NCBI RefSeq assembly: GCF_000003605.2
Contig: NW_003152252.1
Span: 262,239-293,147, forward strand
Length of the DNA stretch: 30,909 bases
From: Saccoglossus kowalevskii
Lineage: Eukaryota; Hemichordata; Enteropneusta; Harrimaniidae
Direction of reading: 5' to 3'
Of this stretch, positions 21,771-30,909 are shown piece after piece (position 1 is the stretch's first letter; every line of letters begins with the position of its first letter). Both the position numbers and the translations under genes were made by a program. The notes under the pieces are model-generated. The model worked only from the letters and a program-made list of their open reading frames with translations, was not told where the DNA came from and did not search any database.

Positions 21771-22248
21771 TGAGATTATGACGTTTGTGGTACATGTCCG
21801 TGTGTAGTATTTCCATCATTGTAATTATGGATCGAAGCCTGATACTAAAATGAACGAGTTCAACGTCCCGAGCTAGACGAATCAGAAAATGTGGTCCAGA
21901 AATATTCACATAGACGTTTTGGTTGGAAACAATTGATAAGTATAATATGTATTGTGGTATGTCGTATGTCATTTGAAATACAAGCATGGCGTCACTTGTA
22001 AAATTTTTTTGAAAATAACGAGAATTATATTTGTTATACAATTATTGTAACACTTGAAATAAAACATAAAAACTATGCATTTTTTCAAAACGTAGCCTAT
22101 GGGCGCATTCGATTTGAGTGTATTTTAAGGACATAAGGCGTATTATATGCATTCATTTTGTGTTTCCACATATGTTCTTTGTACACTTTAAAGGTAAAAC
22201 AATCGTTATTGAAGAGTATGCGGCATTACCACATTACATCATAGGCGT

Positions 22249-22318
22249 GCTGACGGCGTACGCGTGCTGACGGCGTGCTGACGGCGTGCTGACGGCGTGT
22301 CGAAGGCGTGCTGGTGGT
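22249..22318 (+). repeat. 11-bp minisatellite
   Basis: Unit GGCGTGCTGAC, about six copies with variants (one with a 6-bp insert, one ending TCGAA, one ending TGGT). It is CpG-rich in an AT-rich neighbourhood. Confidence 0.8.
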
Positions 22319-24565
22319 ATGTTACTTCACATTCCATGATATGTGAGAAAGGTGAACAAACTATACTGACCACTAATGTGAGTATCATATATGCGACTGG
22401 CAAGTGTTTCCTTTCCCAGGTCTATATAGATAAAGGCGTCTGTGAACGAAAATTGTTTCCTAGTGCTTACAGAAATCTCACATTGGTAAATCCACCCTTC
22501 CCCAGCTACAAAATACGAAAATAATGAAATTAATGAATTATTGTATTAAATTAATGTTGTTTTTACTGTGGGTCCTATATTTTTGATTCGGAACTAAATC
22601 ATCTCAATAGTCTCAGTATTTTTGTTCAATTACACCCCACCCTCAACACCGAGAATGACGTCAGCAACTTGAAGACTATCAATATTGGACAAATCTTATA
22701 AAATAATGCCTCTTAACCACTGAGTTTTTGCGGATTTCGATGCGCGTTGTGGGAGAACATGTGCATTAGAATGGACATTTTAATGTCACGTGGTATGGTG
22801 TGAATTAATTAATTATATATAAGCAAATGACAAATCGGTATTTTTGTTTATGTAAATTAACCTTCGTTCATGTTCACAGAGCTATACGTCAAGTGTCCAT
22901 AGCGGTTTTAATAACGTCATAGAAATCGACAACTCGTGTGCATTGCACGGTCTCTCGGTATCACATAGCAGCTACCATCCAGCACAAGTTCTACATCTAA
23001 ATGAAGAATGATACACTAGTAATGCCCAATGTTATCATATGACTGGTGCATCCCAATGCCTCAGTTATGAGGGCTGTGGGTTTATACAATTCACAATAGT
23101 GACGTGTACAGTGAAATCTGAATATGAATACGATAAACTTCTCAATGCGCAAACGTCAAAGCAAATTCACGGAGAAAATCAATTCTTGTGGTGGTACCGC
23201 TTTTATTCCAGGGTTAATTTCAGATTGAATAACGGCAATTACTTGAATGACTGGGTGCAATGACCATAGCGCGTGATAATATCGACAGGACAGATTTGAA
23301 TTTCAATATCGATATCGATATAACTCGCTACATCGGGCGATGAACTCCTGATACTGTCACAAGCCCACATGTACTACCCGTAGGCCTGTCCACTTTGACA
23401 ATTTCACCATGATCCTAAAAACAAGGCACAAACCCATTCTTGCCACCAATATTATCAATTGTATTATTCACATTTTTATGGAATAATCGTGATTCTACAT
23501 ACTAACGATGAAACCCCCACATTGAATTAAGCTTTGCTGACAGCTCAAAATTACGAGCAACTAAGAACAAAGTACTGCAAAATAAGGCAGAGAAACAACA
23601 ATAGTTCTCGGTGCAGTGAAGTTAATGTGACGAGACTACATAATAACTATTTACAGATAAAACGACACAGACAAGGAAATGCAATCAGCCACAACTAAAA
23701 CATATGTACCAATTGTAACCGATTCAAAGCGCTGTTGATGATTCAATTTCAGCAATATACTTATATATATATATATATAATATACATAATATAAAGATAA
23801 CTTTTAAAATGCCACCTTATTTTAATAAACAGTTTGTTCTCATTCCAAGTAATCGCACCTAAAATATTCAACTATAAACGAGCACTACATTGTCAGAGTG
23901 GGTTTATGCTAGCAGCAGTGAACTATGGCGGTGTATCCATGAATCCATGAATCGAGTCATGAATGGTATTAATTTCAAAAGTGTAAATGTTTGTTTTGTT
24001 GTAATGAATAAAACAACAATATATTGGTGTTTTTTGAAAACCTGTGTACCGTTTTCAACATTTGGAATTTGACACTTTGCCCTAATCTCAAGTTCATTAG
24101 TTCATTATACAATAGAAAAAAAATGGCCAGCATGTGCCACGGATTATGCATCAACAAACGACCAACGTTTGTATTTAAAGATTCTGATGCACTGATTCTC
24201 TATATTATATATAAATTATGTCCCCTTGCTGGCAGATTGTATGAAGTTACATTTCTACAAAATAATTTTAAAACAAACAGTACAAAGAAGCCAAATCCTG
24301 TAATTTTACATTCAGATATATGGATGATATTTTCCATCAACAATCCTAAATTCAGTGAATATTTTCCACTGAAATTTTCAATTGAACTTAAAAAAAATAC
24401 AGAATAAGTTTTTTCTGTTTCATAATTAGATCTGTGGCCTGAGTTTGATTCTAAGGGTCAGCTTTCTACCAGACTATATGACATATGCAGACTATTTTAA
24501 AACACATTGTTTTCTTTCGTCTAAACTATTAAACCGAGGGTTTTGCCAAGAATGGCTGATTATGA

Positions 24566-24660
24566 TTGGTCAATTACGTTTACACTCCTTTGTGATTGGT
24601 CAACTACGTTCACATTCCTTTGTGATTGGTCAAAATAAATTCCTTGTGGTTTGTCAAAGG
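24566..24660 (+). repeat. About 32-bp repeat built on ATTGGTC (inverted CCAAT)
   Basis: TGATTGGTCAA occurs three times at about 32-bp spacing with TACGTT and ACTCC/ATTCC between, then a decayed fourth copy (GTGGTTTGTCAA). A further GTGATTGGTTAATGG lies near 24741. ATTGG is the reverse of the CCAAT box bound by NF-Y. Confidence 0.7.
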
Positions 24661-26590
24661 TGAAAATATAACTACATACAATAGATTGATCCAATGGTTA
24701 TGTTCAATTTCGTATTAATGATTTGTGCACGTGAATAACGTGTGATTGGTTAATGGATCACGTGAGTTATCTCAAGCGGTTCTAAAGTGAAATGGACAAC
24801 ATGCTGTGATGTAATGTCATTTTGCTTTGTACTTGGCTGAAGGTTCCTAAGGAGCAACTTTGCGATCGGTTCATTGAATTATTTATGGTTTGATCATTGT
24901 TAAAGTGGTCACTACATACATGGCTATGAACTTGATAGTTAAGTGGTCATCGTGCGAATATTAAGTAGTTCTCCTTCGGTCGACAGCTACCAGAACGTGT
25001 TTACCATACGAGTCTATGTCGTTAGAGGGCGCCATGCAAACCTGTTATCGATCGATTGTGAATGGTGTACCAAGTAGTAATTTGCTCGACCGTTGCTGTG
25101 CCTGTTTGTTTATTCTGAAAAGATATTATTACGAATTGTCATACATGTAGCCGCACTTTCATTCAACACTTACGTCATCGATGATGTTTCTTAGCTCCGA
25201 ATAATGATTCTCTGAAGGTAGTTAACAAGTATAAACTGTTTTTATTTTATTTATTTCCAGAACTACTCCATTTGCGAAAGTTTCCAGACGTCCAGAAGAT
25301 TTTTCTAATTATGACGTCAGATGTTCTGTTAATATGTCAATTTGCTGAAAGCAGATTTGATATGTGGCCTGACCTGACGGCATGAGTGGCGCCCTCCGCC
25401 GACGGTTCCAACCTCACGTAGATAGAGAGTGTCACTCACGCTACGCGGCCAGGCGACGTGAAATTGTGAAAAAGCATATTTTGTTATCATTAGTTTGAAA
25501 GAAATATTAGATGACAATATATATTGTTCTAAATATATAAATGACGATGAAATTGCTATTTTATGAAAAAAAATACTGTTTCTGGATACTGTTTGAATGA
25601 ATTTACCATAACCATAATTTGAATATGTTAATATGGTACGGTAGTGCTCTCTCTATATTTGTGTCAAATTTTTAACTTTATAAATACATTTTGGGTATAA
25701 TAAATGGTGTAACAGCATTATACCCATACTAGTATTAGTATATCCTAGAAGAGGGTAACATGTTGACGTATTTCTCTTTCATTGTTTACTAGCAAGAAAA
25801 TTATTATACCGAATTGGAAAAATAATACACGTGACTGTAAGCTATATTAAAATCATGTTCATGTTACCGTGACTTTGTTTATTTGTGTTTGCCTTCAAAC
25901 ATATTTGCCAAAAGGCAGTGGAATACAACAAATTACAGCATAGATTTTATAAATACGTGTATCCATAGATACGATTCTAAAAATATTTTTTTCAAGATTA
26001 TCTTTGTTTCAGTATGATATTCAGCGAAATTTGTAATGTTCGTTGCTTTCAACAATCCCAATGTCATTAGTGAAGTTCTAAATAATAAACTCAAAATAAT
26101 TGACAGCTTGTTTATAGATATATCATTTTTATTTGAAGTTCATTCTGTGACTGCCCTTTCGCGCATATACATGCAAATAGATGTTTATCGCACGACACAT
26201 GTTGGATTCCCAGACTTATAACTTATCCTGCATCACCTAAACTAACAAAGCAAGTACAGTTCAAAGTAACCTTGAATTCTGTCAGCGTCATTTTATTATG
26301 CTATGCACAAATGCAACATTGCAAAACAGTAAGCGGGTGAACACGTACATATTGTGCGATCACGCATCACATCGCATCACATCGCTAAAGAAGAATCACG
26401 ATGAATACTGCATTGCCGGGAAAGTGTGGCGGGTAAAAGACACAGACTTGATATCCTACATAAGATTTTAAGATACATTGAGTTAATATTTCGATGCCCC
26501 CACTGGACCACCTTATCTGATAACTACGTGAACTTGAACAGCCCGTCCACAGTCATGGTAAGTTATAGGCGTCGTTCAAGATAAACCCGG

Positions 26591-26598
26591 TATAAATT
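26591..26598 (+). promoter_or_regulatory. TATA box of the plus-strand GH16 gene
   Basis: TATAAATT lies 62 bases before the ATG at 26661 and is identical to the octamer in front of the divergent paralog. Confidence 0.6.
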
Positions 26599-26660
26599 AA
26601 TATCATTGTAATATAAACGTAGAGTTTTGAAATTTTGAAAGTTTTTTTTTTCTGGCCAAC

Positions 26661-28374
26661 ATGACGTACGTTTATGTCATTTTCGCTCTTCTCGTTGGCT
26701 GCTCATTGGGTCAAGGTGAGTGATTCATTCATTAGAGTTTTAAGTATGTAGTTTATTTTGAATTTAAGTAAATTGTTCATGATACTAAAAAGTGCATGAA
26801 CAAAATGATATAATTTTGAAGTATTAACGATAACACGTGTTACAGTAGAAATATGCTAATATGTTGATTGTCAGTTTTAGAATTTGGAGTACATGTAATT
26901 TTAAATTCTTCGTTAGCGTCGAGGTTATAGTTACGATATAATATATACAAATACAAAATTAGTACCAGTAATATATGCACTATTTTTATAGTAATGGCAT
27001 TTACCATATTCAGAAGCATAACGATAATTGTTTATATAAATTTAATTTTCTTGGAATAATCTGCAGAAGTTAGTGACAAGGTGAGAAACAGGAAATCAAA
27101 GACATTCTGATATGCCGACAATTTCGAGACTATTTTATTAGTTTCTTTGTGAATTTTTATTGTGATGCCATAATTCCATTTGCTAAAACATGTAAATCAT
27201 TAACTTGTAATACCTGGTTTCTTCAACAGAATGAATCTGAATGACTGTTCACATTAGCATCCACAATACGTCGGCTGTACTTTTATATTTATATATTTCA
27301 ACTAAAATATTTACTTACATTCGGCAATAAAGCTTTCGACTTTATTTAAATGTGACTATCAGAAGAAATGCGTGTATTCTTTCTCATCAGATCAAGTAAA
27401 ATGAGTAAATACAATTGTACTAATTATTGTTTCCTTTTTTGTTCATAGAGTTGATATTGTGTTTCATTATTGTCCGCTAAGTTATGTTGTTTCTCGTTTT
27501 TGTCCTCCGTTTTTTTTTATTCCACTGAGTTGATATTATTTTTCTTGTTTGCATTAGAATTTATCTTCTTTGCTGACTAAGATATATATTGTTTCTCTTT
27601 GTTGTCCACAGAGTTGATATTCGAGGACAATTTCGATAAACTTGATATGTCAGCTTGGCAGCATGAAATCACCGCTGGGGGCGGTGGTGTAAGTAATCAT
27701 ATGTATTATTCAAACCATCCAACTTCGTAGATATTTTAATAAGGCAAGAACGTATCGAATAACAAACTCCGAATCACAGTTACTGACGCAATTGCATGCC
27801 ACTTTATTTTAATGAACCTTACAAAATACAAAAGTTCAATATAATAATAATTGTTGTTGTTGTTGTTGTAAAATATTTTTTTCTGAATAAGCTGAATCTT
27901 GAATTATCGAATATTCACGACGGCGAACCCAGATAAAATATCACTGGTATGCCACTATTAGACATGTTCTATCTAATCTCATTCTTGTATAAATTCTGAG
28001 AATCGAAACTCGATTTTTTTATTACATGATTTATGGGTGTGTGGGGATGTATTGGATGAAAATAAAATATACTCTTTTTTTAGAATTGGGAGTTCCAGTA
28101 TTACACCAATAATCGTTCCAATAGTTACGTACGTGATGGAATCCTATATATAAGACCGGTGAGTTATATTGTTCTATCTTATACTGACAATAATATATCA
28201 ACTGTTTAAGTCGATAATGTTGATAATTCACTTGGAACCATTTTTTTTCATAATTTGAGCTTCTGGTTTATTATTTTCACAATTAATATTCTCTCTTTTC
28301 TGGTTTAAACCAGACCCTGACAACTGAAACATATGGTGATGATTTTTTATGGACTGGTAAACTGGAAATCTGGG
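26661..28374 (+). CDS. GH16 beta-1,3-glucanase paralog, first four exons
   Basis: Exons 26661-26715, 27612-27688, 28084-28158 and 28314-28374 have acceptors ending AG, donors gtgagt, gtaagt, gtgagt and gtattt, and phases equal to the minus-strand gene. Exon 1 codes a signal peptide (MTYVYVIFALLVGCSLGQ). Exon 2 reads ELIFEDNFDKLDMSAWQHE and ends in GGGG. Exon 3 reads NWEFQYYTNNRSNSYVRDG. Exon 4 reads TLTTETYGDDFLWTGKLEIW. Together they code the N-terminal beta strands of the GH16 sandwich, about 89 residues. No homologue of exons 5-8, which would carry the catalytic residues, is seen up to 30909. They either lie beyond the window or are lost. The fourth donor, gtattt, is weak. A family A element begins about 50 bases after it. 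Until the rest is found this may be a live gene or a 5' fragment. Confidence 0.85.
27441..27540 (+). repeat. Two extra copies of the exon 2 splice-acceptor sequence
   Basis: AGTTGATATT, the first ten bases of exon 2, occurs at 27449 (after ttgttcat, so catag|AGTTG), at 27528 (after ccactg) and at the true site 27612. The copies are 79 and 84 bp apart and are separated by T-rich tracts containing TTGTCC and GTTTCTC words. Using the first copy as acceptor leads to an early stop. Confidence 0.75.
27851..27869 (+). repeat. TTG microsatellite
   Basis: About six TTG copies in intron 2 of the plus-strand GH16 gene, next to an ATA run. Confidence 0.85.
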
Positions 28375-28424
28375 GTATTTGTTATATTTATTTGTGCATA
28401 ATTCTTACAAATACACGACATTAT

Positions 28425-28553
28425 ACCATTCGTCGTGCCGCGTCCTGTTCGATATGGGACTCATAGCGACGTATACAACGCGTGTAAAATACATTTATTT
28501 ATTTATTTACATGAAATTCGAACACGCGCTGCGCGACGACCGCTGCGCTTTAA
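28425..28553 (-). mobile_element. Miniature inverted-repeat element, family A, copy 3
   Basis: The reverse complement of copies 1 and 2: it starts CGTCGTGCCGCGTCCTG on the plus strand and ends GCGCGACGACC...TTTAA. It lies just after exon 4 of the plus-strand GH16 gene and is antisense to it, as the other two copies are to theirs. Confidence 0.82.
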
Positions 28554-28787
28554 CGTCTACGTCACGTATGTACCTTCCCCACTGACAACAATATGATTGT
28601 CTTTCCCCCAATGTTCATTGAATTCTGATACCTTCTAAGTAGGGACAATTGTGATGACTGTTCAATCGAAATAGCCACTGAACTAACAATGAGTTTGAAT
28701 TAGGACCGATCCATGACAAAAGCTAATGTTTACGAGGGATGAGACTTCAGAAGTTCGCAAGTTTGCAAGTCGGACAATTCTCGTTCG

Positions 28788-29138
28788 CTACTGATTCACA
28801 CTATTACCTGAACTCTCATCACCCTGTGGACTAACAAACACTTTTATGTCAGTCGTGGATCGGATCTGCTGTACATTAAAGCGGGGGGTCGTCACTTGCG
28901 CACGCGCAGAAATTGAGTTCCTATCGACGATAACAACATACGCTGAAACGCAAAGGGTCATAGGTAGACGCTTGTTTGTAAACAATGACACATTATGACT
29001 CTCTGGTGCATGCGCAGGTGACGGCTCCTCCGCTTTAAGAACAAATCTACTAAGCGTTGCATACTGAACTATTCGTATTCTCTTCAATGTGTATATCCTT
29101 ACCGCCCGGCAACGATTCCTGTACGTACCTCTAGCCAT
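28788..29138 (-). CDS. Unrecognised basic ORF, 116 codons
   Basis: I do not recognise this protein. The N-terminus is strongly basic (MARGTYRNRCRAVR, then LKRIRIVQ); the C-terminus is polar. Local GC is higher than in the flanks. The ATG context (agcATGG) is good. A canonical donor-like GGCG|gtaagg lies 38 bases after the ATG, so the true message might splice early and the rest not be coding. There is no signal peptide or membrane segment. An NRF-1-type motif lies inside (28897-28908). It could be a real first exon, part of a transposon, or chance. Confidence 0.25.
   Translation of the reverse strand: MARGTYRNRCRAVRIYTLKRIRIVQYATLSRFVLKAEEPSPAHAPESHNVSLFTNKRLPMTLCVSAYVVIVDRNSISARAQVTTPRFNVQQIRSTTDIKVFVSPQGDESSGNSVNQ
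28897..28908. promoter_or_regulatory. NRF-1-type palindrome
   Basis: TGCGCACGCGCA fits the animal NRF-1 consensus YGCGCAYGCGCR exactly. A weaker relative, TGCATGCGCA, lies near 29007. Both are in a locally CpG-rich block. Confidence 0.4.
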
Positions 29139-29519
29139 GCTCTAGCCTACCAAAGCACAAAGCTGATCTACGATTGCTGAGTACCCCAATCTCGGTAGAA
29201 ATGTCATGAATTTGTTTTTGCGTATCTGTTGACCGACTTAATTAGCTGATTATTAGCTGAATTGCTGTGTTATGTCTGTCATCGTTTAGGTCTATTTGAA
29301 GTTTTGGACGGAACTTGGCTCAGTGGTTTGGAACTAATTACAAGATACCGTCGCTATTCTGACATCCGTAGTTATTAATGTAGTGAACGATTAATCAAAA
29401 GATATGACGTATTCAGTACTTAGTGTGATTGGCTTAATGATTGAAGTTTACGCCCTAGAGTCTTTTTACTGCTTTGTAATTGGTTAGAGTTTTGAAAATG
29501 GATAAAGAGAGTTTGAGTT

Positions 29520-30110
29520 GGTCTTGGCGAATACTCCACGACAGACGCAGCCTTGGGCAGTCGAGTCCAGACGGAGTCCGAGAGAGTCCAGGGGCGAGCC
29601 TTGACGCAGTCCAGTCTTGGGCGAGTCTTGGGTCAGCCTTGCGAGAGTCTTGGGGATTTTTTCCCCAGGGCGCTGTGTCTTATAGAGTGCTCGAAAGATC
29701 GACTAAGACGAGAGCTGAAACGTATTTCGTTGTGTGTGCCTTATTTGACTGTAAAGTTAAAGTGACTTTCCCGATCCCGTACCTCAAGGGGACGAGATAG
29801 AGAGACGAGACGAGTTTTCCCCCTGACAAGTGTGGAGACCCCCGAGAGAAAGAAGATTTCCCCCTGATACGTGGTGGAGAACCCGGGCAGGTGTTTAACA
29901 CACATTGACATCCTGTGAAGAGAAGTGAATGGCGAAGATGTGTCTTTCTTGTGAACCGAACTAACTGGCTCGATGGCAGAGACGAAACCGCGCTTGACGA
30001 CTAACACCGTTAACAGTATGGCACCGATGAACGACGCTGAAGAGATGAAGATTTCAGAACCCCTTCGGAAGGACCAGTACTGGATAGGACTGTATAATTA
30101 AGAATTGAGC
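29520..30110 (+). other. GC-rich leader-like block, possibly from an LTR-type element
   Basis: Composition shifts sharply from the flanks. The block has repeated GAGTCTTGGG and AGTCCAG words (29545-29660) and a TTATAGAG TATA-like site near 29680. A diverged tandem duplication of about 46 bp follows (TTTCCCCCTGACAAG... and TTTCCCCCTGATACG..., 29816-29890), ending TGGTGGAGAACCCGGGCAGG. The last words resemble the leader/primer-site area of some Gypsy-like elements, but no second LTR and no gag or pol is visible. A 42-codon frame at 29973-30101 (MAETKPRLTTN...) may be a leader peptide or a truncated gag start. Confidence 0.35.
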
Positions 30111-30909
30111 GACATTAAAGACAAGAAGATGACAAAGAACATCCCGGAATAACGCGACAAGGGAAGAGACGCTTATAGACTTTGACTTTAGCTATTTGCT
30201 TAGAGAACCGCTCGTTGGACACTGTAACTGACACTGTGTAACTCAGGACGTTGAACTCTTTTCCACATTCCTAACCCTATTGCTCAGTAATGTAATGTAT
30301 TGTTTGCTTTTTCTATCTTTTTTCTTACCTTTTTTTAGTGATGTTGAATTGTATGTATGTAAGCGCCCAGATTTTTGTTTTGAAATGATATTTAGTGACG
30401 TTCGAGGTCCTTTATAACGATTTAAGCGCGTTTCAGTGGACAAGTATTTGCAACACAGTGATTTGGAGTTTTGTGAAGTTTTATGGAGTTTTTATGAGTT
30501 TATGAGTACGGATTATGATGGGGAAAGTAATGCCCCAATGAGTTTTTCAGAGTTTTGAGATTTGTCGAGTACAGAGATACCGACGTTTTAAGAGTTGTTT
30601 TTGTTTATGTGTTGTTTCTGGAATACTTCTGACGTTTTTTTGAGTTTAGAGCACCTTTGTAACGTTTTTAATGTCTTTTTGGGATGAGAGTTTGGTGCGC
30701 TTATATACGTATTGTTTGATAACGCAAGCTTTTGTTCATGATTGACAGTATTATATGTAACTTAGTAGTTTCTATCGTTTTAGTCTTTTTCCCGTCTTTT
30801 TGCCAGAGAAGTAATGTGTTATGAAAGCGAATTTGTCTTTGCATTCTGTTTCCCCGCCGTATGACTTTTGTTTAGATTAACGAATTGTGAGTTCAGTTGA
30901 AGTTTATAA
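30111..30909. other. T-rich, G-over-C skewed non-coding sequence
   Basis: No gene. From about 30240 the plus strand is rich in T and G, with recurring GAGTTTT, TATGAGT and GACGTTTTT words. It could be the continuing leader of the preceding element or a transcribed non-coding region. Confidence 0.45.

Larger units (their letters stand above)
21200..26560. other. Intergenic region between divergent GH16 genes, no gene supported
   Basis: Only short frames without domains are present; the longest is 24024-24407, plus, AT-driven. Visible structure includes a two-copy imperfect direct repeat (21665-21770), a GGCGTGCTGAC minisatellite (22249-22318), a TA run near 23760-23780 and a CCAAT-type repeat (24566-24660). 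Distal regulatory elements for either gene could lie here but cannot be identified by eye. Confidence 0.6.

Noticed and set aside
23039-23263. 74-codon frame with cysteines and aromatic residues as a possible exon
   Set aside because: No plausible flanking splice sites or partner exons, and no recognised family.
24024-24407. 127-codon plus-strand frame
   Set aside because: AT-rich with no domain, no splice context and no similarity that I recognise; likely chance.
29313-29345. TGGCTCAGTGG resembles a tRNA A box, a possible SINE
   Set aside because: No B box (GGTTCGANNCC) follows at the expected distance and no tRNA fold is seen.

Overview
This window looks like nuclear DNA of an invertebrate animal. 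Its genes are split by GT-AG introns, it is AT-rich, it carries LINE-type retrotransposons and satellites, and it has one assembly gap (130 Ns at 12815-12944). The GH16 beta-1,3-glucanase family found here, with catalytic acids kept, occurs in molluscs, annelids, brachiopods, echinoderms and lancelets. I cannot place the species more closely from this window.

The host genes form a small beta-1,3-glucanase cluster. One complete gene lies on the minus strand (21113 down to 13099). Its eight exons join in frame with no breaks and give a 359-residue secreted GH16 enzyme. A paralog on the plus strand begins at 26661, and its first four exons are visible to 28374. The two genes are head to head, about 5.5 kb apart, and each has a TATAAATT box a similar distance from its ATG. 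A third, dead copy of exons 2-4 lies on the plus strand at 11157-12362. It is an inverted duplicate of the gene region 16980-18305, so two inverted arms flank exons 5-8 of the live gene.

The rest is mobile or repeated DNA. From left to right: a 20-bp satellite (1-1215); diverged medium repeats (about 2976-4580); a broken, intron-containing integrase-core gene (5075-6281); a possible gag-like fragment (6355-6555); a nearly full-length non-LTR retrotransposon whose ORF1 and endonuclease/RT ORF2 are broken by indels (6716-10870); and two miniature inverted-repeat families inside the GH16 introns. A second, heavily decayed non-LTR element lies in GH16 intron 1 (about 18450-19995). Inside its RT-derived sequence is a perfectly phased array of 20 x 34 bp that appears to have grown from the retrotransposon's own coding sequence.

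The 21.2-26.6 kb interval between the two GH16 promoters holds no gene I can support, only short repeats. The right edge (28.6-30.9 kb) is a compositionally different block with an unexplained basic ORF, an NRF-1-type motif and sequence resembling the leader of an LTR-type element. The most unusual signals are the origin of the 34-bp satellite, the inverted duplication around the GH16 3' half, and the repeated copies of a splice acceptor in the plus-strand paralog.
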